NCBI RefSeq assembly: GCF_000306965.1
Contig: NZ_JH976436.1
Coordinates: forward strand, 164,057-228,056
Direction: 5' to 3'
Length of the DNA stretch: 64,000 nt
Origin: Amphibacillus jilinensis Y1
GTDB lineage: Bacteria; Bacillota; Bacilli; Bacillales; Amphibacillaceae
The notes beneath the pieces were generated by a model that did no database searches, had not been told where the DNA came from, and saw nothing but the letters and a program-made list of their open reading frames with translations. A program made the position numbers and the translations under genes. Of the stretch, positions 56,445 to 63,952 are shown piece by piece. The stretch's first letter is position 1; each line of letters starts with the position of its first letter.

Positions 56445-57002
56445 TTAGTTTGGCTCAATTAAACCATATTTACCATCATGTCGGCGATAAACAACATTTG
56501 TATCACCTGATTCTGCATTTGTAAAGACATAGAAACTGTGACCTAACATATCCATTTGAAGAACGGCTTCCTCAGAATCCATCGGCTTAAGGTCAAAACG
56601 TTTAGTACGTACAATGTCAAGACCCTCATCTTCAAACGTTTCACTGCTTTCATCAATTAAATCTTTCTCCATCTCAGCAAAAACATGTTTAGGTGCACCT
56701 TTTTGACGTGTTCTTCGATTGATCTTTGTTTTATACTTTCGGATTTGACGCTCTAACTTATCTACTACTAAATCAATTGCTGCATATAAATCCGTGTGCT
56801 TTTCCTCTGCTCTAAGTAGTAAATTAGGCATTGGGATTGTAACCTCAATCTCTTGCTCGTCATTATAGACACTTAAATTAACATTTACATCTGATGTTGG
56901 AGGTGTTTGGAAATAGCGCTCTAATTTGCTAACTTTTTTCTCAATATAGCTTTTTATAGCTCCAGTCACCTCGATGTTTTCTCCACGAATGTTATATTTC
57001 AT
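56445..57002 (-). CDS. hpf: Ribosome hibernation promoting factor, long form
   Basis: Binds the 30S subunit and, through its C-terminal domain, links two 70S ribosomes into inactive 100S dimers in stationary phase. The 185-residue protein has the N-terminal YfiA/HPF fold (about 1-100, MKYNIRGENIEVTGAIKSYI and the basic KTKINRRTRQKG), a linker, and the dimerising domain (about 125-185, VVYRRHDGKYGLIEP). Length fits the long form of Firmicutes. GGAGG stands before the ATG. In B. subtilis hpf lies directly after fliT; here an amino-acid transporter operon separates them. Confidence 0.95.
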   Translation of the reverse strand: MKYNIRGENIEVTGAIKSYIEKKVSKLERYFQTPPTSDVNVNLSVYNDEQEIEVTIPMPNLLLRAEEKHTDLYAAIDLVVDKLERQIRKYKTKINRRTRQKGAPKHVFAEMEKDLIDESSETFEDEGLDIVRTKRFDLKPMDSEEAVLQMDMLGHSFYVFTNAESGDTNVVYRRHDGKYGLIEPN

Positions 57003-57179
57003 AAAAGTGTCCTCCTTTCTATATCTATAATTCTCTATTACCCTTAAAATGTCCTGCCTAAACCTTAATATGTAACCGTTTTTTAATATTTATGAATTGA
57101 CTTAAAAATTATGCCATGATATGATTAAACCTCATTATTCTGATTAAATAACTCAGAATTGAACGAGGGGGAAAATAAA

Positions 57180-58058
57180 ATGAAAAAACATTATTTACTA
57201 GCTACCTTTATCGGGTTGCTGTTGACCGGATTAATAGCTTGTAGTATTGATAATAATGAAGTGGAAGATAGTCAAAGACCGACAAATAAACAAGATACAG
57301 AAGGTGATGACTCATGGTCGGCAGTTGAAGAAGCTGGCGTACTTGTGGTCGGAACATCAGGCACTTATGCGCCCGTTACTTTTTTTGATGAAGATAATGA
57401 ACTGACAGGATTTGATGTTGAATTATCAAGAGCAATAGCCGATTATTTAGAAATAGATATTGAATTCTCGACAATGGATTTTGACGGCATTCTACCTGCC
57501 CTTCGTAATGGTCAAATTAATATGGCTATTAACGACTTTGCCATAACAGAAGAGCGCCTTGAAACATTTGACTTCACCGATCCATATAAATACTCTTACG
57601 GCTCTATTATCATTCGTACTGATGATCTTGATGATTATCAAGATGCACATGATTTGGAAGGTGTGCCTGTTGCTTTAGGGTCATTAACAAGTAATTATGC
57701 ACGTTTTGCTGAACATATTGGGGCAGATGGCGTTGCATACGATGGAGGTGTTGAGGCTATATTAAGAGATATTCTAAATGGTAATCAAGACGCTTATTTA
57801 AACGATCGATTAGTGTTACAACGAACCATTGAAGAATTTGGTGATGACGGGCTCACTGTAGCTGATCAAGTCAAATACCATGCTACGGAAAGTGCAATTC
57901 CTGTCTTACAAGGTAATGATGCACTTGTCGACAAATTAAATGAGGCGATTAACGCACTAAGAGAAGACGGGACAATAGCAAAATTATCTGAAGCATTTTT
58001 AGGTGAAGATGCCTCAGCACCCGTTAATTCATCCGAAGTTGTTGAATTCGACTTTTAA
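57180..58058 (+). CDS. Amino-acid ABC transporter substrate-binding lipoprotein
   Basis: Receptor of a polar amino-acid importer (SBP family 3). The 292-residue protein has a lipoprotein signal peptide (MKKHYLLATFIGLLLTGLIAC, lipobox cysteine near 21), an acidic linker, and the family pattern GTYAPVTFFDEDNELTGFDVELSRAIADYL. The aspartate in ARFAEHIGADGV-type loops and a GSLTSNYAR region follow. Ligand class (cystine, glutamine or arginine) is not decided by sequence. GAGGGGG precedes the ATG; an in-frame TTG at 57159 is not needed. Confidence 0.88.
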   Translation: MKKHYLLATFIGLLLTGLIACSIDNNEVEDSQRPTNKQDTEGDDSWSAVEEAGVLVVGTSGTYAPVTFFDEDNELTGFDVELSRAIADYLEIDIEFSTMDFDGILPALRNGQINMAINDFAITEERLETFDFTDPYKYSYGSIIIRTDDLDDYQDAHDLEGVPVALGSLTSNYARFAEHIGADGVAYDGGVEAILRDILNGNQDAYLNDRLVLQRTIEEFGDDGLTVADQVKYHATESAIPVLQGNDALVDKLNEAINALREDGTIAKLSEAFLGEDASAPVNSSEVVEFDF

Positions 58059-58063
58059 AAACA

Positions 58064-58166
58064 TTTATCACAGATCCCCCCTGCAAATAGAGAAAATCTA
58101 TTAAGGAGGGTAATGTTCGACTAACAATTAGTCCGAGGAGAACGACAGCATCCACTGATTGAAATG
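58064..58166 (+). repeat. R1 repeat, plus-strand copy after a plus-strand gene
   Basis: TTTATCACAGATCCCCCC begins five bases after the stop of the binding-protein gene, followed by AAATAGAGAAAATCTATTAAGG and, at the trailing side, CCACTGATTGAAATG. It is the only plus-strand copy and follows the only plus-strand gene with an adjacent copy. Confidence 0.6.
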
Positions 58167-58223
58167 TCGCGTGATGAGATCTTGAAAAACAACAATTATT
58201 AATATAGATGTTACTATTTAGCA

Positions 58224-58343
58224 GGGGAGATATGTGTAGACTCCTTTGGGAGTAGCGTGAGCTTGAGATCCACTTTGACAAGTGGTTTTGACTTGGCAAA
58301 GTTAGCTCAAGCCACGCCCACGGAAAGCGGAACATATTTCCCC
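58224..58343. repeat. R2 palindromic repeat, intact copy
   Basis: 120 bases bounded by GGGGAGATATGT and ACATATTTCCCC (11 of 12 pair). Inside, CGTGAGCTTGAG pairs with CTCAAGCCACG around two small hairpins. The minus strand contains GCTTTCCGTGGGCGTGGC, close to the R2 copy split by the IS element at 19874. Confidence 0.65.
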
Positions 58344-58431
58344 TACCCGTCTAAAACGAAAGGTTTATCCCTATGCTTTCTTGGAAATTCAGATGAGAAA
58401 GTTGAGTGACTAACTTAAAATCAATGCACTG

Positions 58432-58474
58432 GGTGATTGACTGAGACGTTGTTTCCTCGGTCAATCACCTTTTT
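58432..58474 (+). terminator. Terminator inside the amino-acid transporter cluster
   Basis: GGTGATTGACTGAG pairs with CTCGGTCAATCACC (one G-T pair), followed by TTTTTCTTT. It stands between the binding-protein gene and the permease gene, 70 bases before the latter, so the permease and ATPase may depend on read-through or on another promoter. The 490-base gap 58059-58545 holds this plus the two repeats. Confidence 0.75.
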
Positions 58475-58545
58475 CTTTACATGCAAAAACGAACACATTT
58501 CCACGGATACGTCTGTTGGAATCATACAGTAAAGGAGGAATAACA

Positions 58546-59247
58546 ATGTTTGATTGGTTTTATCAAATACAGTGGGAATATCTTTATAACCCAGAACTCG
58601 CTTGGCAATCTGTCCCTTTGCTAATGGAAGGCTTAAAAGTCACTATGATTATTGCACTATTTAGCATGTTTTTTGCTCTTGTACTTGGTTTGCTGATTGG
58701 AGTAGCCCGAATGTCAAAGTTTTGGCTATTTAAATTACCAGCAAAATTTTATATTTCTTTTATGCGTGGCACGCCTTTACTTGTGTTTATCTTTATTCTA
58801 TATTACGGTCTCCCTGTGATCGGCATCCAGTTTAACAGCCCAATTGTAGCAGGAATTGTTGGTATTAGTTTAAATTTTGCAGCGTATAATGCCGAAGTGA
58901 TTCGTTCTGCAATTATGTCTGTTCCACGTGGGCAATGGGAAGCAGCTCAGTCATTGCAAATGAATTACCCACAACTGATGCGACGCATTATTATTCCCCA
59001 GGCCACACGTATTGCATTACCACCTACATTTAATATTTTTATGGATATCGTAAAAGGGACGTCGCTCGCTTCTGTTATTACTGTCCATGAACTGCTCTAT
59101 TCAGCCCGTATTGTTGCTGGACGCACCTACGAAAGTATGACAATGTATATTACAGCAGCACTTATTTATTGGAGCGTTTGTGTGGTTATTGGTTTTTTCC
59201 AACAATACCTTGAACGTCGTTACAATCGCTATCTGAATAAACAATGA
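58546..59247 (+). CDS. Amino-acid ABC transporter permease
   Basis: Membrane subunit of the polar amino-acid importer. The 233-residue protein has five hydrophobic segments, the family pattern [20 protein letters not shown] near residue 85, [20 protein letters not shown] with the coupling loop [20 protein letters not shown] near 140. AAAGGAGGA precedes the ATG at 58546; a TTG 30 bases earlier in frame lies before that site. It is followed by the ATPase 10 bases downstream. Confidence 0.92.
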   Translation: MFDWFYQIQWEYLYNPELAWQSVPLLMEGLKVTMIIALFSMFFALVLGLLIGVARMSKFWLFKLPAKFYISFMRGTPLLVFIFILYYGLPVIGIQFNSPIVAGIVGISLNFAAYNAEVIRSAIMSVPRGQWEAAQSLQMNYPQLMRRIIIPQATRIALPPTFNIFMDIVKGTSLASVITVHELLYSARIVAGRTYESMTMYITAALIYWSVCVVIGFFQQYLERRYNRYLNKQ

Positions 59248-59257
59248 AAGGTGTGAG

Positions 59258-60004
59258 ATGATGATAAATGTTAGTAATTTAAAGAAAAATTTTGATCAAT
59301 TAACCGTACTTGAGTCCATCAACTTTTCAGTAACCAAAGGAGAAGTGGTTTGCTTAATCGGCCCATCAGGCTCCGGTAAAACAACACTGTTAAGATGTCT
59401 AAACCTTTTAGAAAAGCCAGATGATGGAACGATTCAAATTCATCAAGATCAGCTCAGCTTTTCAGGGGCACCTTTAAAAACAAAAGAGCTGATACGTTTG
59501 CGCAAATATACGGGCATGGTATTTCAAGGCTTTCACCTTTTCCCTCATAAGACCGTGATGGAAAATATTATTGAAGCACCCTTAATTGTAAAAAAATACA
59601 CAAAAAAGAGATTAGTCGAACAAGGTGCACAATTACTTAAAAAGGTAGGTATGCTTGATCATAAGGATAAATATCCGGATTCATTATCTGGCGGTCAACA
59701 ACAAAGAGCTGCTATAGCTCGTGCTTTAATGATGGAACCAGAAGTCATGTTATTCGATGAACCAACATCTGCTTTAGATCCTCAGCTTGTTCGAGAGGTA
59801 TTAAAAGTGATTGAAAGCTTAGCAAAGGAAGGACAAACGATGATCATTGTCACACATGAAATGAACTTCGCTCGTCGCATTGCTGATAAGGTTTTATTTA
59901 TGGACGAAGGATTTATCATTGAGGAAGGATCAGCTGAGCAAGTGCTTGACCATCCAAACGAACCACGAACGCAAGCTTTCCTACAGCTCCTTGACGATGA
60001 ATAA
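59258..60004 (+). CDS. Amino-acid ABC transporter ATPase
   Basis: Energises the importer above. The 248-residue subunit has Walker [10 protein letters not shown] (about 33-41), [14 protein letters not shown] after the Q-loop, signature [15 protein letters not shown], Walker [13 protein letters not shown] and switch [10 protein letters not shown]. This is the GlnQ/ArtM/TcyN branch. ATG at 59258 and 59261 are adjacent; AAAGGTG lies 4 or 7 bases upstream, slightly favouring the second. Confidence 0.93.
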   Translation: MMINVSNLKKNFDQLTVLESINFSVTKGEVVCLIGPSGSGKTTLLRCLNLLEKPDDGTIQIHQDQLSFSGAPLKTKELIRLRKYTGMVFQGFHLFPHKTVMENIIEAPLIVKKYTKKRLVEQGAQLLKKVGMLDHKDKYPDSLSGGQQQRAAIARALMMEPEVMLFDEPTSALDPQLVREVLKVIESLAKEGQTMIIVTHEMNFARRIADKVLFMDEGFIIEEGSAEQVLDHPNEPRTQAFLQLLDDE

Positions 60005-60033
60005 TACACGTATTACTAATTGTATATTTTAAG

Positions 60034-60187
60034 AACGCTTATCTGTGATAAAGCGAACCTTCAATTAGTGAGGACGTTTTCCAACCAGTGATTGGTGGTT
60101 AAGTGAATCAGGACATTGGCGACTGTTAACGCCCACCTTACTCACTATTTACAGGCAGGCATTTTATGGAGGCCTATCTGTAATAAA
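60034..60187 (-). repeat. R1 repeat, full copy with the edge of a second copy attached
   Basis: A full minus-strand copy runs from 60187 (TTTTATTACAGATAGG) to GAAGGTTCGCTTTA at 60052, with the CCAATCACTGG / CTAATTG dyad. It is followed at once by another leading edge, TTTATCACAGATAAGCG (60034-60052). It lies about 180 bases after the fliT stop. I see nothing else in 60188-60320. Confidence 0.7.
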
Positions 60188-60321
60188 AGTGAATACAAGA
60201 CTCACTTAAATTTAGCAAATGGTAGCATCGCTCGCATCACCTAATAGCTTACTGTTGTTAAATCTTGCGTTAATGACATAATAGACTTTCTAAATTCTCT
60301 CTCTAATACTACCTTACGCAG

Positions 60322-60363
60322 AAAAGGCTTAAATGTTTGTTAAAGCAAACATTTAAGCCTTTT
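60322..60363. terminator. Terminator of the flaG-fliD-fliS-fliT operon
   Basis: AAAAGGCTTAAATGTTTG pairs exactly with CAAACATTTAAGCCTTTT across six bases, directly at the fliT stop. The stem's own T run serves the minus strand, and the complement serves the plus strand. Confidence 0.85.
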
Positions 60364-60365
60364 CC

Positions 60366-60719
60366 TTACTTCTTCTTATCCCAATATGAGCCATCATTTG
60401 TTGCAACATTTCGATAAGGATCCAGATATTGCTTGGTTGATGTCGTTTTCTTTTTATTATTACGAATATCACTTTTAAGTTCTAAAAACAAATGGTTAAG
60501 CCTTAATTGAATCACTTTATCTTGCTCCATAATATCAAGACCCAATTGTTGTTCTTCTTTAGTATAAGGAGGTTGAATAGCCTTTAACAACTGTTCACGG
60601 CGATCAAGTTTTTCCTGAACCTCAAGTAAGATTTGATCACGGTTCTTAGCTGAAACAGGTTGTTCAATTAATGCCGCTAAAGCTTCTGTTACATCTTTCA
60701 AATCCGTTAGTGCTTCCAT
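60366..60719 (-). CDS. fliT: FliT-like flagellar chaperone
   Basis: In Bacillus the gene after fliS encodes FliT, a small helical chaperone for the filament cap protein FliD. This 117-residue protein is fully helical and charged (MEALTDLKDVTEALAALIEQ, KLDRREQLLKAIQPPYTKEE), matching that profile though the family is poorly conserved. I place the start at the ATG at 60719, which overlaps the fliS stop as TAATG; the frame is open further into fliS. No strong ribosome site, so translation is probably coupled. Confidence 0.75.
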   Translation of the reverse strand: MEALTDLKDVTEALAALIEQPVSAKNRDQILLEVQEKLDRREQLLKAIQPPYTKEEQQLGLDIMEQDKVIQLRLNHLFLELKSDIRNNKKKTTSTKQYLDPYRNVATNDGSYWDKKK

Positions 60720-61117
60720 TAGGCTTTCGCACCTTGTGTATATTGCTGGGTTCGTGTTTGCTTTAACACTTCTTTCCATGTATCACGAAATTCTTCTACG
60801 ACACGATTAGCTTCCATTAGTGATTCTAAATCATTTTTAATGTTGGCTTGGATTAAACAATGATTAACATAATCATAGAGTGGCAACATTTCTTTCGCAA
60901 TTGGCGCACCTTGATCTAACGTCACCATAAGTTCGTTAATGATATTTTGTGCTTTTTGTATATTTGTGTTTTTTAATTGAATATCGCCCTGTTCAATACC
61001 TTTTTTAGCATATTTAATAAATTTCAAGCAACCGTTATAGAGCATTAATGTTAATTCCCCAGGAGAGGCTGTATTAACCGAATTATTCTTGTATGCTTGA
61101 TAGTGTTGTTGCACCAT
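60719..61117 (-). CDS. fliS: Flagellar export chaperone FliS
   Basis: Binds flagellin in the cytoplasm and prevents early polymerisation. The 132-residue helical protein has the family patterns QQHYQAYKNNSVNTASPGELTLMLYNGCLKFI, the FliS hallmark, and YDYVNHCLIQANIKNDLESL. GGAGTG precedes the ATG. It lies 30 bases after fliD. No flagellin gene is seen in the window. Confidence 0.95.
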   Translation of the reverse strand: MVQQHYQAYKNNSVNTASPGELTLMLYNGCLKFIKYAKKGIEQGDIQLKNTNIQKAQNIINELMVTLDQGAPIAKEMLPLYDYVNHCLIQANIKNDLESLMEANRVVEEFRDTWKEVLKQTRTQQYTQGAKA

Positions 61118-61147
61118 TAAAAGACACTCCTTATCTTATTGCATCAC

Positions 61148-62668
61148 TTACATTTGATTAAACTGTTGGAACATATAATTAGATTGATCATTCATTTGTT
61201 GAATCGCACGTTCCATTGCGGTAAACTGTCGCCAATAGCGATCTTCTGTTTGTTGCAAACGTCTTTGAAAATCGACCATGCGTGTGTCCATTTCCTTTAG
61301 ACGACGTCCTAATGAATATTGCTCTAAATTCGATGTACTACGACCCGCACGCTCATTAATTTGTTTTGCTGTCCGATCAACAGCATCATCTAAGCGTTGG
61401 GCAATCCCTCTTGATCCATCATCAGAATTGTTGGTAAATAAGCTTTGAACAGCACGAGAGTCCGTTCTAAGTGCGTCACGCAATTTATCTTCATCAATCT
61501 CTAACTTACCACCATCCATGTAATTAGATGTCGTAGTAATCCCTATTTGTGACAAATGGTTAAATGCGCCATCCGTTTCAACAACGCTATTCAAGCTTGA
61601 GCGCATTCGACTTAAAGAGGTCGTTAAAATTGAACTACTTCTAAGCATACCACTTTTTGCTTGCTCTTCCCACTGTTCAATCTCAGACTCTGACATTTCT
61701 CTTCTTTGTTCAGTTGTTAATGGCGGATAATCACGATTACGTTTTTCTGTTGTCTTTCCATTAACAAACTCAACAAGCTCATTATATTTCTCTACAAACT
61801 TCGTAATCGATTCTACTGATTTATCAACATCGTTATCAACAGTAATATAAGCTGGAGAATCCATCACATTGGTAAAGTTATAGTTAATTCCGTTTAAAGT
61901 TGCTGAATTCGTTGTTGATGAAAAACCTGTTACACCATTATAACTATATTCAGCATTTGTTCCACCTGTTTCACCATCTTGGGTTAGCCCCAATACTTCT
62001 GTGAAGAAATTACTTGATTCATTGCCATCAAAATCAAATTCAATCTCATAGCCACCTTGATTATGATCACCTGTCTTAATTGTTTCCATCACGACTTTAT
62101 CAGAATTCGCATCATAGAAAGCGCGCACACCATTATTCTGATCTGTTATTTTTTTCAAAATATCATTAAGCGAATCGCCTTCATCGATAGTAATCTCGTG
62201 GGTTTCTTCGCCATTATGATAGGTCTTAAAACTAATCGTTTCAGGAAGCTCACTTATATCACCATTTAAGTTGCCCAGTTGGCTTGCCAAATCATCAGAT
62301 GCGTCAATCTTCGTTCCACCAGAAATACCTTGTTGAGATGCGTTGATCGCATTTCTCGCTAATTGTGTGACTTGAATACTATAGCTTCCGGGTTCAACAC
62401 CTGAAGATGCTGTAGCAGAAATTGCATCTGGTTGTGAAGAAATAGCTGTTTTACTATTATACGTACTCGGTCGCTTCATAACATCATCTAATAGTAAATT
62501 TAACTCTGCATATAGTGCATTAACTTCACGATAAGCATCACGTTCCCATTCTAACAAGGTTTTATCCTGTTCCATCTTATCTAATGGTATACGTTCTGCC
62601 GCCATTAAATCTGCAACAATACCATCAATATCCATTCCAGTTGCTAATCCACCGATTCTCATACCCAT
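61148..62668 (-). CDS. fliD: Flagellar hook-associated protein 2 (filament cap) FliD
   Basis: Forms the cap at the filament tip that guides flagellin assembly. The 506-residue protein has the N-terminal pattern MRIGGLATGMDIDGIVADLMAAERIPLDKM and the conserved C-terminal coiled region (about 440-506, RQLQQTEDRYWRQFTAMERAI-type helix). The central domains (about 80-350) are variable and exposed. The start at 62668 follows AAGAGGTG. It sits 16 bases after flaG. Confidence 0.95.
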   Translation of the reverse strand: MGMRIGGLATGMDIDGIVADLMAAERIPLDKMEQDKTLLEWERDAYREVNALYAELNLLLDDVMKRPSTYNSKTAISSQPDAISATASSGVEPGSYSIQVTQLARNAINASQQGISGGTKIDASDDLASQLGNLNGDISELPETISFKTYHNGEETHEITIDEGDSLNDILKKITDQNNGVRAFYDANSDKVVMETIKTGDHNQGGYEIEFDFDGNESSNFFTEVLGLTQDGETGGTNAEYSYNGVTGFSSTTNSATLNGINYNFTNVMDSPAYITVDNDVDKSVESITKFVEKYNELVEFVNGKTTEKRNRDYPPLTTEQRREMSESEIEQWEEQAKSGMLRSSSILTTSLSRMRSSLNSVVETDGAFNHLSQIGITTTSNYMDGGKLEIDEDKLRDALRTDSRAVQSLFTNNSDDGSRGIAQRLDDAVDRTAKQINERAGRSTSNLEQYSLGRRLKEMDTRMVDFQRRLQQTEDRYWRQFTAMERAIQQMNDQSNYMFQQFNQM

Positions 62669-62684
62669 TTCTTAACACCTCTTC

Positions 62685-63044
62685 TTAAATTTTTTCGTCA
62701 ACAATTAATCCCATAAACTCAGCCATAGCTGCATACATATCTAACATTTGCTCAGGCGGAATTTCTCTAATAATTTCATCAGTTGATGAATCTACAACCC
62801 TTACATAATATTTCTCTAGTTTTTCATGCATTTCAAACTTAATCGATGTTCTAACAGGCTCTAGAAATTCATTAAGCCCTTCAACCATGCTTTCCAATTC
62901 GACACGATCGACAATTTCTGCATGACTACTAACAATGGTTGAGCGAGCTTGATGAGTTGCTTTCTCTCCTGCTTCGCTCACAAGATCGTTTTGGCCCGAT
63001 CTTTGTGTTAAGCTCGCTCCAGGAACTATTCTACCGACATCCAT
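62685..63044 (-). CDS. flaG: FlaG-family protein
   Basis: FlaG proteins (YvyC in B. subtilis) lie before fliD and influence filament length. The 119-residue protein has a variable N-terminal half and the conserved C-terminal domain IKFEMHEKLEKYYVRVVDSSTDEIIREIPPEQMLDMYAAM (given in parts: FEMHEKLEKYYVRVVD, then EIIREIPPEQMLDM). GAGGAG lies 11 bases before the ATG at 63044, a somewhat long spacer. A sigma-D-like promoter stands 38 bases upstream, so it heads the late flagellar operon. Confidence 0.88.
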   Translation of the reverse strand: MDVGRIVPGASLTQRSGQNDLVSEAGEKATHQARSTIVSSHAEIVDRVELESMVEGLNEFLEPVRTSIKFEMHEKLEKYYVRVVDSSTDEIIREIPPEQMLDMYAAMAEFMGLIVDEKI

Positions 63045-63081
63045 CGCAATGCCATCTCCTCTACATGTTTACTTTTCCTTT

Positions 63082-63108
63082 ATATCGACACATCTCAAAA
63101 ATTATTAA
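63082..63108 (-). promoter_or_regulatory. Sigma-D-type flagellar promoter
   Basis: On the minus strand TTAA, a 15-base spacer and GTCGATAT match the motility sigma factor consensus TAAA-N15-GCCGATAT with two changes. It is 38 bases before flaG and would drive flaG-fliD-fliS-fliT. Confidence 0.6.
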
Positions 63109-63204
63109 CTTTTTTTATTGATTTTTATGGAAATCGATTGAGAGTAGCTGGACTAGAAGGCTTAGACGGAGTCTAGTACCTTGAATTGAATGGCTTATGG
63201 AATA

Positions 63205-63297
63205 TCATTTAAAAAACCAAAATAGAATAGGAATCATTAATATAATAATTGTTCCTCCAGCAGTTAGGAATATAACTTTAATTAATTTTTTTTTCAA
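63205..63297 (-). CDS. Possible 30-residue single-helix peptide
   Basis: A short frame begins with TTG at 63297, a few bases after AGGTGGTG, and reads MKKKLIKVIFLTAGGTIIIL then MIPILFWFFK before TGA. Three lysines followed by one hydrophobic helix is typical of small membrane peptides. There is no family match I can name, and the weak start codon makes this tentative. It lies upstream of the flaG promoter. Confidence 0.35.
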   Translation of the reverse strand: MKKKLIKVIFLTAGGTIIILMIPILFWFFK

Positions 63298-63456
63298 GAA
63301 AAAACACCACCTATAAGGATTATTTTAAATGTAATACTATCATTGTTTTTAAAATATTCCTATCTCAGTATATGAGCCACTTTTGGTCAACCTTCGCGAT
63401 CACGTATCTATTTAGATAGTCAAAATATTGAAGAACATATAAAAAATAAATAGAAT

Positions 63457-63726
63457 ATGTGGATATATATCGGGAGACCAACATGTCCAGAATGTGAGAA
63501 ACTTTCTCCTGTTTTAAAAGAAGGTCTTGAAGAAAACAACAAACATGTTTATTATTACAACACTGATAAAGCAAGCGAAGAAAATGAACAAGAAATGATT
63601 ACCTTGCTTGAAAAGTTAGAAGTTAAATTAGTTCCTACCATAATTCACTTAAAAGAAGGTGAAATTATAAAAACCAGTGTCGGTTATCAAGATAAGACTA
63701 GTCTGGAAAAATTGTTGATTGAGTAG
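63457..63726 (+). CDS. Thioredoxin-fold protein, probably interrupted by an upstream stop
   Basis: The 89-residue product has a thioredoxin-like redox motif CPEC in RPTCPECEKLSPVLKEGLEE and the cis-proline segment VKLVPTIIHLKEGE. It resembles the small bacteriocin-transport accessory thioredoxins of Gram-positives. No ribosome site precedes the ATG. The same frame reads IEEHIKNK, a TAG at 63451, then NMWIYIGRP, and stays open before that TAG back to 63376. This looks like a longer protein broken by one nonsense change, losing its N-terminal membrane anchor. It may be a pseudogene. Confidence 0.55.
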   Translation: MWIYIGRPTCPECEKLSPVLKEGLEENNKHVYYYNTDKASEENEQEMITLLEKLEVKLVPTIIHLKEGEIIKTSVGYQDKTSLEKLLIE

Positions 63727-63774
63727 AAATTCTATCTATAAGGATTTCTTAGTTTATTGATATGATAAACTATG

Positions 63775-63865
63775 GGCGTTGCCAGCAACCTTTCATTACC
63801 TTTGCTACTTTTTGATTAGTCATCATTAATAGTGGAATTTTTATTGGGCTGGCAAAGCCTTTTTT
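63775..63865 (+). other. Long-range stem ending in a T tract after the thioredoxin-like gene
   Basis: GGC and TTGCCAGC (63775-63786) pair with GCTGGCAA and GCC (63848-63859) around a 61-base loop, followed by TTTTTT. It may be a terminator with a structured loop, or a leader RNA, although no plus-strand gene follows within the window. Confidence 0.4.
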
Positions 63866-63902
63866 CTATGCTCATTACAATAGCAAGATTCTAAAGTTTT
63901 CT

Positions 63903-63948
63903 TTCTATTTTGAGCTGAGTGTTTTATGGACGGTTACCTATGATAAAA
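63903..63948 (-). repeat. R1 repeat, leading half
   Basis: TTTTATCATAGGTAACCGTC begins five bases after the stop codon of the partial gene at the right edge and continues into CATAAAAC and CTCAAAATAGAAAG. Orientation matches that gene. Confidence 0.6.
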
Positions 63949-63952
63949 AGCG

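Noticed and set aside
1522-60187. R1 copies as riboswitches of the genes that follow
   Set aside because: They follow genes of unrelated function and keep a fixed relation to the preceding stop codon rather than to the next start; no known aptamer is recognisable.
1522-63948. CRISPR array
   Set aside because: The R1 copies are scattered, of unequal length and separated by genes; there is no regular repeat-spacer pattern and no cas gene.
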